NCBI RefSeq assembly: GCF_034113385.1
Contig: NZ_JAXEXL010000026.1
Coordinates: 1-14,943 of the forward strand
Length of the DNA stretch: 14,943 nt
Direction of reading: 5' to 3'
Source: Atopobium sp034113385
GTDB lineage: Bacteria > Actinomycetota > Coriobacteriia > Coriobacteriales > Atopobiaceae
In this document: piece by piece, positions 1 through 6,603 of the stretch
How the letters are laid out: each line of letters starts with the position of its first letter
Numbering within the stretch: the stretch's first letter is position 1
Position numbers and translations under genes: made by a program
Notes under the pieces: model-generated
What the model was told of the DNA's origin: nothing
Seen by the model: only the letters and a program-made list of their open reading frames with translations
Databases searched by the model: none

Positions 1-36
1 AGACCCGGTTAGTTGAAGTACCAGGTCTCTCTTTTT
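1..36 (+). terminator. Rho-independent terminator of an upstream + strand gene
   Basis: Arms AGACCCGGT (1-9) and ACCAGGTCT (20-28) pair with one mismatch around a 10-base loop. They are followed by CTC and five Ts (32-36), so the T tract lies on the + strand. The gene it ends lies left of the window. The stem could also stop - strand transcripts from cysK-cysE, but there is no T tract visible in that direction. Confidence 0.6.
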
Positions 37-99
37 GCGTTCCCCTATTCGTTGCCTTATTGAGCGCAGCTTTACTCCATAATAGGGATATGAATAAAA

Positions 100-717
100 T
101 CAGGTAAACCATGTATGAGCAGGAACACCCACCACGGTAAGGCTTGCAGGCACGTCTTTTACCACAACGGCGCCAGCGCCAATTTTGGCGTTATCCCCTA
201 CAGTAATCCCACCAAGCACAACTGCATTGGCACCAACCAGCACACCATTCCCGAGCTTTGGATGACGTCTTCCCGCTTGCTGCGGATTGCTTGCACCAAG
301 CGTCACGCCCTGGTAAATCAAAACATCGTTACCGATAATAACTGTTGAACCAATAACAATTCCCATGCCATGGTCAATGATAGTACGCCTACCAAACTGT
401 GCGGCAGGATGGATTTCTATCCCCGTCACCCTGCGCGTACGTTTTGCAAGCATGCACGCAAGAAATGCATGCCCGCTTTTCCATAACGCATGTTCAATCC
501 TATGACCCATTACTGCCCTAAAACCTGCAGAGAATAGCACCGTCTCTAGCTTGGAGCGTGTAGAGGGATCATATGCTAAAAAGGCATCAAGATCCTCTTT
601 GATAAGCTGTACCAATGAGGACGGTGCCCGCGTGCTGTTGCGAGCAGAAGCTGCAAAGTCCATGGGTTTCTCGGTAGAAGAGAAAAGAGAAAAGGGGCTC
701 TTAAATGGTAAAGTCAT
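100..717 (-). CDS. cysE: Serine O-acetyltransferase (CysE/EpsC type)
   Basis: Transfers acetyl from acetyl-CoA to L-serine, giving O-acetylserine for the neighbouring cysteine synthase in the cytoplasm. Of the 205 residues, about 36-95 form the short alpha-helical part (EDLDAFLAYDPSTRS, then HRIEHALW). About 98-200 form the left-handed beta-helix of hexapeptide repeats. The catalytic histidines are visible as H116 in IDHGMGIVIG and H152 in GRRHPKLG. The start follows the cysK stop by 9 bases, with GAGG as ribosome site, so the two genes form one operon. The N-terminus runs about 35 residues beyond the usual EpsC start; M19 (base 663) is a poorer alternative. The protein ends at VPAHTWFT, right after the last beta-helix turn, and lacks the long C-terminal tail ending in Ile that enterobacterial CysE uses to dock into CysK. 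Confidence 0.93.
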   Translation of the reverse strand: MTLPFKSPFSLFSSTEKPMDFAASARNSTRAPSSLVQLIKEDLDAFLAYDPSTRSKLETVLFSAGFRAVMGHRIEHALWKSGHAFLACMLAKRTRRVTGIEIHPAAQFGRRTIIDHGMGIVIGSTVIIGNDVLIYQGVTLGASNPQQAGRRHPKLGNGVLVGANAVVLGGITVGDNAKIGAGAVVVKDVPASLTVVGVPAHTWFT

Positions 718-726
718 ACGAGCCTC

Positions 727-1635
727 TTAGAGTTCCATGGACAGATAGCGCTCACCCGTATCGGGAAGCACTGTCACGATGGTTTTGCCCGCAAGCTCTG
801 GGCGTAAAGAGAGCCGAGCTGCCACTGTAACAGCTGCGCCAGATGAAATGCCTACCAATAGGCCCGCCTCTGCCAGGGATTTTTTAGTTGCAATGGCATC
901 AGAGGAAGTTACTGTAAGAACCTCATCAATAAGGCTTGCATTGTAGTTTTGGGGAATAAAGCCAGCGCCAATACCTTGAATCTTGTGGGGACCAGGTTTA
1001 CCACCAGAAAGCACGGGGGATTCTGCAGGTTCTACTGCAAAGGCGCGTAGCTGGGGGTTTTGCTCTTTAAGGTACTGAGCACTGCCAGAAATAGTTCCAC
1101 CAGTACCAACACCAGCCACCAGCACATCTACCTTGCCTTCAGTATCAAACCAGATTTCTGGACCGGTGGTAAGGTAATGTGCGCGAGGATTTGCAGGATT
1201 ATCAAATTGCCCAAGCATCACCGAGTTGGGTATGGTTTGTTGCAGATCATACGCTTTTGCAAGAGCACCTTTCATGCCATCGGCGCCAGGGGTAAGCACG
1301 ATTTTGGCTCCATATGATGCTGCGAGTTTACGACGCTCAATGGACATAGTCTCTGGCATGACCAAAACCATATGATAGCCTCGAGCTGCCGCAATCATTG
1401 CCAGACCAACACCCGTATTGCCTGAAGTTGGCTCAATAATGGTGCCACCTGCTGCAAGAGAACCGTCCTTCTCGGCTGCATCAACCATGAACTTTGCCAC
1501 GCGATCCTTAACGGAGCCACCAGGATTGGTAGCCTCGTATTTTGCAAGAATACGTGCCTTGCCCGAACCAAACTCAGAAATATCTATAAGAGGTGTTTTG
1601 CCCACAAGGGCCTCAACGTGTTGCGCAATCTTCAT
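727..1635 (-). CDS. cysK: Cysteine synthase A (O-acetylserine sulfhydrylase)
   Basis: PLP enzyme that makes L-cysteine from O-acetylserine and sulfide; first gene of the cysK-cysE operon. The 302 residues match the family length of about 300-310. Visible signatures: the PLP lysine K43 in NPGGSVKDR, the substrate loop TSGNTGVG (70-77), the phosphate-binding loop GTGGTISG (177-184), the segment KPGPHKIQGIGAGFIP (213-228) typical of CysK, and GISSGAA (262-268). The start ATG at 1635 is preceded by AGGAAGGAG, a good ribosome site. About 93 bases upstream is a 19-bp dyad (1728-1746) that would cover the -35 region of a promoter with -10 CATACT (1713-1718, - strand). Regulation by a cysteine- or sulfide-responsive repressor is an inference. 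Confidence 0.96.
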   Translation of the reverse strand: MKIAQHVEALVGKTPLIDISEFGSGKARILAKYEATNPGGSVKDRVAKFMVDAAEKDGSLAAGGTIIEPTSGNTGVGLAMIAAARGYHMVLVMPETMSIERRKLAASYGAKIVLTPGADGMKGALAKAYDLQQTIPNSVMLGQFDNPANPRAHYLTTGPEIWFDTEGKVDVLVAGVGTGGTISGSAQYLKEQNPQLRAFAVEPAESPVLSGGKPGPHKIQGIGAGFIPQNYNASLIDEVLTVTSSDAIATKKSLAEAGLLVGISSGAAVTVAARLSLRPELAGKTIVTVLPDTGERYLSMEL

Positions 1636-1989
1636 AATCGCTCCTTCCTATGGGGCTCTCCAACCCCGTCTGGTTGCAAGGATGACGCGCCTCTCGCGTT
1701 CGCTTGCCGTTTTAGTATGGCACTTTTATTCCCACTAAGTTGGTATGATTTAAAAAAGATGAGAAAGAATGTTCAAAACAAACTATGTTCACATACGCTA
1801 AGATGCGCAAGCAGCCCTTGGCGTATTGCTCTGCATACTAGCGAGTCAGTCTCTTTAGGTAATCGAATTTTAAATAGAATTACGAAGTGAAGTCTCATTT
1901 TATAGATGAGTATGAGAAACTTTTTTGGTATATGTGAGCGTAAAGCGAGTCATCAAAAGTCTAACTCAGTCGTTCTATCGGAGGCATGT
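1636..1989. other. Divergent intergenic region cysK / DUF1846 gene
   Basis: 354 bases without a supported gene. The cysK side holds its ribosome site, leader and the dyad at 1728-1746. The other side is AT-rich. A possible -10 TAGAAT (1875-1880) has no good -35. Two mutually exclusive small hairpins share the arm at 1894-1898: CTCAT with ATGAG (1906-1910), or TCTCAT (1893-1898) with ATGAGA (1912-1917). A six-T run follows at 1921-1926, so a short attenuator is conceivable. The open frame from the ATG at 1906 is in phase with the DUF1846 gene but has no ribosome site, so I treat it as leader. Confidence 0.5.
1728..1746. promoter_or_regulatory. Operator-like dyad upstream of cysK
   Basis: The sequence ATTCCCACTAAGTTGGTAT follows AT-n-CC-n-ACT-n-AGT-n-GG-n-AT, with 14 of 19 positions symmetric. 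It lies in the divergent gap between cysK and the DUF1846 gene. On the - strand a possible -10 CATACT (1713-1718) lies so that a -35 at normal spacing would fall inside the dyad. The layout resembles Rrf2-family (CymR/IscR-like) sites, but no such regulator gene is in the window and the assignment is inference. Confidence 0.4.
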
Positions 1990-3471
1990 ATGCAACTTGG
2001 TTTTGACAACAACCAGTACCTATCTATGCAGGCAGAACGTATTAGAGATCGCATTACGCATTTTGGTGGCAAGCTGTATTTGGAATTTGGTGGCAAGCTG
2101 TTTGATGATTACCATGCATCACGCGTACTACCAGGTTTTGCCCCCGATTCTAAAGCTCGCATGCTGGCTACCTTGGCACATGAGGCAGAGGTTCTCTTTG
2201 CCATTAACGCTAACGATATTGAGCATGGCAAACGTCGCAGTGATATTGGCATTAGCTATGCAGAAGATGTTTTGCGCCTGATGGACGTCTTTCGTACCAT
2301 GGGCTTAGCCATTGGTGGCGTAGTTATTACACAATGGTCTGGACAACAAAAGGCAGAGCAGTACAAAGTAATGCTCGAAAACATGGGTATTGCTGTCTAT
2401 AGGCACTACCCTATTCCCGAATATCCAGCCAACGTAGATCTCATTGCCAGTGATGAAGGTTTTGGTAAGGATGAATTTGCAAAAACCACGCACCCACTGG
2501 TAGTAGTTACAGCCCCTGGTCCTGGTTCTGGCAAGCTGGCTGTGTGCCTTTCTCAGTTGTATAACGAGCATAAGCACGGTACCAATGCGGGCTATGCTAA
2601 GTTTGAAACCTTCCCTGTATGGAATCTCCCTTTGGCACACCCAGTTAATGTTGCTTATGAGGCTGCCACTTTGGATTTGGGTGATAACAACATTATTGAC
2701 CCCTTCCACCTTGAGGCGCACGGTGAGGTAACAGTTAACTACAACCGTGACGTAGAAACATTCCCCGTGCTTAAAACCATTATGGAACGCATTTTAGGCA
2801 CCTGCCCCTACTCTTCTCCCACGGACATGGGCGTTAATATGGTGGGCTACTGTATCAGTGATGACGAGGTGTGCCGTACTGCTGCAAAGAATGAAATTGT
2901 ACGTCGTTATTTTCATTGCGCCGAGAAGATCGAGCGTACAGGCGTAGGCACTTCTCAGCTGGATAAAGCTCGTTTACTTATGAAAGAAGTGGGTGTAGAT
3001 GAGAACTTCTCGCCTGCTCATAGCGTTGCTTTACAAAAAGCTGCCGAGACAAACGCACCCGCTGGAGCCATGGTCTTGCCTGATGGCACCATCGTAACGG
3101 GCAAGACATCCTCTTTGCTAGGCGCCGCTTCTTCTTTGCTGCTCAACGCTTTAAAACGCGTTGCAGGTGTAGATAAGGACACGTATGTAGTAAGCAATGA
3201 AGCCCTTGCTCCTATTGGTCGCCTAAAGACTGAGCATCTGCATAGCCACAACCCTCGCCTGCATTCAGATGAGACACTCATTGCGCTTTCCATTAGCTCT
3301 GCCACCAACACAGAGGCCAAGCGCGTTATTGAGGCTACCAGCAAGCTCTACGGTTGTGATGCATACTTCTCTGTCATTATTTCTAGCACCGATGAGCGCG
3401 TATACAGGCAGTTGGGCATCAATGTATGCTGTGAGCCTCGGTTTGAGAGCGGTACGTATTACCACAAATAA
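1990..3471 (+). CDS. DUF1846 domain-containing protein
   Basis: A 493-residue member of the DUF1846 family, which is widespread in Firmicutes and Coriobacteriia. Its members are conserved along the whole chain, and I know of no established biochemical role. The start at 1990 is chosen because CGGAGG (1979-1984) precedes it and because MQLGFDNNQYLSMQAERI aligns with the usual family start; the in-frame ATG at 1906 lacks a ribosome site. Family landmarks: KLYLEFGGKL (28-37), SRVLPGF (44-50), and a phosphate-loop-like APGPGSGKLA (175-184), then SQLY. Further on are KFETFPVWNLPL (204-215), VNYNRDVETFPVL and SPTDMGVN. The glycine-rich loop suggests nucleotide or phosphate binding, but that is inference. 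No signal peptide or membrane segment is seen, so it is probably cytoplasmic. It is monocistronic and ends in a hairpin-rich convergent gap. Confidence 0.92.
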   Translation: MQLGFDNNQYLSMQAERIRDRITHFGGKLYLEFGGKLFDDYHASRVLPGFAPDSKARMLATLAHEAEVLFAINANDIEHGKRRSDIGISYAEDVLRLMDVFRTMGLAIGGVVITQWSGQQKAEQYKVMLENMGIAVYRHYPIPEYPANVDLIASDEGFGKDEFAKTTHPLVVVTAPGPGSGKLAVCLSQLYNEHKHGTNAGYAKFETFPVWNLPLAHPVNVAYEAATLDLGDNNIIDPFHLEAHGEVTVNYNRDVETFPVLKTIMERILGTCPYSSPTDMGVNMVGYCISDDEVCRTAAKNEIVRRYFHCAEKIERTGVGTSQLDKARLLMKEVGVDENFSPAHSVALQKAAETNAPAGAMVLPDGTIVTGKTSSLLGAASSLLLNALKRVAGVDKDTYVVSNEALAPIGRLKTEHLHSHNPRLHSDETLIALSISSATNTEAKRVIEATSKLYGCDAYFSVIISSTDERVYRQLGINVCCEPRFESGTYYHK

Positions 3472-3517
3472 GCGGCTTGTCACAATTGAACTCTGTTTTG
3501 TTGTGGAGTTTGGCGCT

Positions 3518-3550
3518 GTTTTAGCTGCCAACAAAGCTGGCAGCTAAAAC
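3518..3550. terminator. Perfect 13-bp hairpin between convergent genes
   Basis: GTTTTAGCTGCCA (3518-3530) and TGGCAGCTAAAAC (3538-3550) are exact reverse complements around a 7-base loop, 46 bases after the DUF1846 stop. No T tract follows on either strand, so it is not a textbook intrinsic terminator. Its place between two convergent genes suggests bidirectional termination or mRNA 3'-end protection. Confidence 0.5.
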
Positions 3551-3554
3551 AAAC

Positions 3555-3577
3555 GCGCCGGTCAAACAGACCAGCGC
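3555..3577. terminator. Second GC-rich hairpin in the convergent gap
   Basis: GCGCCGGTC (3555-3563) pairs with GACCAGCGC (3569-3577), with one C/A mismatch and a 5-base loop. It starts 4 bases after the previous hairpin. On the - strand it lies downstream of the membrane-protein gene. No T tract is present. Together the two stems probably insulate the convergent genes. Confidence 0.4.
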
Positions 3578-3590
3578 GCATTCATGGCGC

Positions 3591-3645
3591 TTCTCGATAA
3601 GAACTTCTCGATAGCCTTAAGCTCTCAAACCTGAGCGCTTATCGA
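3591..3645. repeat. Short direct and inverted repeats at the gene end
   Basis: TTCTCGATA occurs twice (3591-3599 and 3605-3613). TCGATAAG (3594-3601) is the exact reverse complement of CTTATCGA (3638-3645), which spans the stop codon of the - strand membrane-protein gene. The inverted arms are 36 bases apart and could form a weak third stem in the 3' end of that transcript. Confidence 0.35.
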
Positions 3646-4022
3646 TCAACCTCTTTTGCTAGTTTGTTGCATAACACAATGCATCCCAGAGCACTCAGTG
3701 CAAGCACACAGCCCATTGCTATGAAGGGTGCCTTCTGGCCCATAATGTTTCCACCCAGGGTGGCAAACACAACAATAATAGAAAGCACAAGCACCATGCC
3801 TAAGTTGTTACGTTGACCAATCGCCTGAGCAGGAACATTTGCTGCCATAGCGCTGTTGTAACCATAAAATACGCTTAGGACACCAAGTACCAAACTTGCA
3901 GCAGTTCCCACGGGAGTACTGAGGTGAACAAACCCTCCCACCAAACCAAACACCACTGCTGCCAAACCAAGGCCAAGCAACACAAGGCACGAAATCTTAA
4001 ATTGCCTTTGCAAACTAGACAT
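3639..4022 (-). CDS. Small four-helix membrane protein, function unknown
   Basis: 127 residues that I do not recognise as a named family. Four hydrophobic segments are clear, at about 10-32, 36-58, 75-95 and 99-118. They are joined by short polar loops, the longest being NVPAQAIGQRNN (62-73). The N-terminus (MSSLQRQFK) and C-terminus (NKLAKEVDR) are positively charged or mixed, which fits both ends in the cytoplasm. The start at 4022 is preferred because AAGGAG lies 6 bases upstream. The frame could be extended to an ATG at 4049, but that one overlaps the ADH stop and has no ribosome site. It lies 26 bases after the ADH gene on the same strand, so the two are probably co-transcribed. A role beside ADH, such as a membrane partner, would be a guess. 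Confidence 0.75.
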   Translation of the reverse strand: MSSLQRQFKISCLVLLGLGLAAVVFGLVGGFVHLSTPVGTAASLVLGVLSVFYGYNSAMAANVPAQAIGQRNNLGMVLVLSIIVVFATLGGNIMGQKAPFIAMGCVLALSALGCIVLCNKLAKEVDR

Positions 4023-4048
4023 GCACTTCTCCTTATCTGTGCGCGGCA

Positions 4049-5230
4049 CTACAGCGCCATGCGATAAATAGCCAAAAAGTCTTGTTCATATAAACGCTTT
4101 GCCGAACCCTTAGAACCACCGTTTACTTGAGCGCACTGATGAGCCATTTCTTGCAACTGCGCATCAGTTGGTGTTATTCCCAACTCGCGCATAGTTGTTG
4201 GCATCCCAATGCAATGAAAATAATCCTCCATGGAACAAATACCTGCAAGAGCAATATCCTCCTCAGACAACGTGGTGTCTGAAATAAGCATCACATTACG
4301 CGCAAATCGCACAAAACGATCCAAGCAATCCTTGTAAACGTAGCGCGCCCAACTGCCCCAAATAGCAGCCAAACCAGCACCATGAGCAACATCAAACATG
4401 CCACTCATCTGATGCTCAAGATTATGAGAAACAAAATCTCCGCCATCACCACCGCAGCCGGTAAGACCATTGTGTGATAGCGAACCCGCCCACATAAGCT
4501 CGGCACGTGCATCGTAGTTATACGGATCAGAAGCCACAATAATACCAGCATCCAATACGGTACGCATAAGACCTTCTGCAAGGGAATCTGTAAGCTCCAT
4601 GGTTGGGCCATTGGTAAAATAGCGCTCCATTGTATGCATAAGGATGTCTGTCGTTCCGCATGCCGTTTGATACGCAGGCAAGGTGTACAACAGCTCGGGA
4701 TTCATAATGGCAAATACGGGTCTCGAGAAATTCGTGTTGCAGCTACGTTTATCTTTACAAGCATCATCTGTAATAACGGAACTGCTTGACATCTCTGAGC
4801 CTGAAGCACTTATCGTAAGAATGACACCAATGGGTAAACAGGCTGTAGGCTTACGGGTGCGTAAGTAAAAATCCCACACGTCCCCTTCATTGGCAACGCC
4901 ATAGCCAATGGCTTTAGCGGAATCAATAACAGAGCCGCCACCCAACGCCACAATAAAGTCCACCTTGTTGTTGCGCGCCAGCTCAATACCCTCGCGTACC
5001 AGTGATAGTCGTGGATTGGGCACCACGCCGCCAAGCTCTACAAACGCAATACCTGCCTCAGATAAAGATTGCTTAGCTCGATCAAGCACGCCCGTACGTT
5101 GTACGCTACCAGACCCATAATGCAACAGCACGGTATGCGCACCAGCAGCAGCTACAAGTGCGCCGAGCTTCTCTTCAGAATGACGACCAAATACTACGCG
5201 CGTAGGCGTGTAGTAGACAAAATCGTTCAT
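4049..5230 (-). CDS. Iron-containing alcohol dehydrogenase (butanol dehydrogenase type)
   Basis: A 393-residue group III (Fe-dependent) alcohol dehydrogenase, close to the YugJ/BdhA NAD(P)H butanol dehydrogenases. It probably reduces an aldehyde to its alcohol in fermentation; the substrate cannot be read from sequence. The N-terminal dinucleotide domain shows GGVVPNP (68-74) and GGGSVIDSAKAIG (97-109). The C-terminal helical domain carries the metal ligands D195 and H199 (TTDILMHTMERY), then H269 and H283 (SHNLEHQMSG ... DVAHGAG), with the family's 14-residue spacing. The start at 5230 follows AAGGAGG by 4 bases and gives the usual beginning MNDFVYYTPTRVVFG; the upstream ATG at 5263 lacks such a site. 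It is divergent from ansA across 147 bases, in which I see no convincing promoter pair. Confidence 0.92.
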   Translation of the reverse strand: MNDFVYYTPTRVVFGRHSEEKLGALVAAAGAHTVLLHYGSGSVQRTGVLDRAKQSLSEAGIAFVELGGVVPNPRLSLVREGIELARNNKVDFIVALGGGSVIDSAKAIGYGVANEGDVWDFYLRTRKPTACLPIGVILTISASGSEMSSSSVITDDACKDKRSCNTNFSRPVFAIMNPELLYTLPAYQTACGTTDILMHTMERYFTNGPTMELTDSLAEGLMRTVLDAGIIVASDPYNYDARAELMWAGSLSHNGLTGCGGDGGDFVSHNLEHQMSGMFDVAHGAGLAAIWGSWARYVYKDCLDRFVRFARNVMLISDTTLSEEDIALAGICSMEDYFHCIGMPTTMRELGITPTDAQLQEMAHQCAQVNGGSKGSAKRLYEQDFLAIYRMAL

Positions 5231-5377
5231 GGGGCCTCCTTGCTTTGGTACTCCTATTATCACTCACCACACGGCGTTACCGTAAGCCAAATACAAGTAG
5301 TATTTTGCGTTCCATTTCCCTTACTATGTTGTTCTAGTAGTACGTTATCTGTACACCCCACACACAAGGTTCTAACC

Positions 5378-6406
5378 ATGAAAACCATCCTCATGATTGC
5401 CACGGGCGGCACCATTGCTTCCACCGGTCAACCTGGTGAGCTGACCCCCACGCTTTCCGGGCGTGAGCTCGTACACAAGCTCGTACAAGAGGTTCCTTTA
5501 CTTGATGGTCTGTGCAACCTAGACTACGTGCAGCCCATGAATATTGACAGCACCAACATGCGCCCCCGTAATTGGCTAGAAATTGCCTCACATATTGAGA
5601 AAAACTACGATGCGTACGACGGTTTTGTCGTACTGCACGGTACAGATACCATGGCCTATACCGCAGCCGCATTATCCTATCTTATTCAAGACTCGCCTAA
5701 GCCCATTGTGCTTACGGGGTCTCAACAACCCATGGGCAATCCCTTTACCGATGCCAAACTCAACATGTATCAGTCTTTGCTATACGCCTGCGACGAGGCA
5801 TCGCATGATGTATCTATCGTGTTTAGCGGGCAAGTAATTTGTGGTACCCGCGCACACAAACAGCGCACCATGAGTTTTAATGCATTTACAAGCATGAACT
5901 TCCCAGCCATAGCAGTCATTCGCAATAACAAAATCATTCGCACTTCCGCGCGAGCTGCTCATAGTGAAACCTGCAAATCCGCTGCACATCCACGCTTTTA
6001 TCGCCAATTGGACGAGAAGGCCCTTGTGCTTAAGCTTACTCCCGAGCTTAATCCATCCATCTTTGAGCTGCTCAAGCGCGATTACTCCGCCGTCATTCTA
6101 GAAACCTTTGGTATTGGTGGCATTCCAGAACATGCAGATGCTTCCTATGAGAAAGCCATTTTTGACTGGGTAGATTCTGGACGCACGCTGGTTATTACCA
6201 CGCAGGTGGATGAGGAGGGCTTGGATTTAGGTGTGTATGAGGTAGGTCGTGCCTATGCCAATCATCCTGGCATTTTGCGAGGTGCAGACATGTCTACCGA
6301 GGCCTTAGTGGCAAAAACCATGTGGGTCCTTGGGCAAACAAGCAATCCGCAAGAGCGTGCGCAGCTGTTTTATACGCCCATCAATCACGATCGCATGGAC
6401 GTGTAG
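5378..6406 (+). CDS. ansA: Type I (cytoplasmic) L-asparaginase
   Basis: Hydrolyses L-asparagine to aspartate and ammonia. The 342 residues fit the AnsA subfamily. The first catalytic threonine is T12 in IATGGTIAS (7-15). The second, with its aspartate, is T89-D90 in VLHGTDTMAYTAA. The substrate-pocket segment LTGSQQPMGNPFTDAKLN (112-129) carries the conserved lysine region. No signal peptide precedes TGGTIAS, which argues for the cytoplasmic type I enzyme rather than a periplasmic type II one. The frame is open for about 100 codons upstream, antisense to the ADH gene. The start at 5378 is chosen because family members begin with a few residues before TGGTIA; ACAAGG at 5364-5369 is a modest ribosome site. 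The gene precedes ppaC on the same strand, but the 197-base gap suggests separate expression. Confidence 0.93.
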   Translation: MKTILMIATGGTIASTGQPGELTPTLSGRELVHKLVQEVPLLDGLCNLDYVQPMNIDSTNMRPRNWLEIASHIEKNYDAYDGFVVLHGTDTMAYTAAALSYLIQDSPKPIVLTGSQQPMGNPFTDAKLNMYQSLLYACDEASHDVSIVFSGQVICGTRAHKQRTMSFNAFTSMNFPAIAVIRNNKIIRTSARAAHSETCKSAAHPRFYRQLDEKALVLKLTPELNPSIFELLKRDYSAVILETFGIGGIPEHADASYEKAIFDWVDSGRTLVITTQVDEEGLDLGVYEVGRAYANHPGILRGADMSTEALVAKTMWVLGQTSNPQERAQLFYTPINHDRMDV

Positions 6407-6526
6407 CGCCTGTTTGTATGTTCATTAGACGAATACCCGCACGTATATGGCATTTAGTGGCAAAATCGACGTGTTTATATACTGCGTACCGTGCCATACG
6501 CTTTGTGCTTTTGCATTGCGCGTTTT

Positions 6527-6574
6527 GTGCGTGGGCGCGTGCGTGGGCACATGCGTGGACGCGTACGTAGACAA
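6527..6574. repeat. Four-copy 12-bp tandem repeat in the ppaC leader
   Basis: Four adjacent 12-mers: GTGCGTGGGCGC (6527-6538), GTGCGTGGGCAC (6539-6550), ATGCGTGGACGC (6551-6562) and GTACGTAGACAA (6563-6574). Divergence grows toward the gene. The array ends 19 bases before the AGGAGGT of ppaC. A -10-like TATACT (6478-6483), without a recognisable -35, lies upstream, so the array is probably in the 5' untranslated leader. It encodes a tetrapeptide repeat in some frames, but no ribosome site supports translation. Confidence 0.75.
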
Positions 6575-6603
6575 AACATGAACAAACACGACGAGGAGGT
6601 CAC

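Noticed and set aside
43..87. Inverted repeat CCCTATT (43-49) / AATAGGG (81-87) after cysE
   Set aside because: Only 7 bp with a 31-base gap and no T tract on the - strand; too weak to call a cysE terminator.
1906..1989. 28-codon N-terminal extension of the DUF1846 protein
   Set aside because: The upstream ATG lacks a ribosome site, while CGGAGG precedes the ATG at 1990, where family similarity begins.
2305..2721. 138-codon - strand frame inside the DUF1846 gene
   Set aside because: Antisense to a strongly conserved coding region, with no recognisable features.
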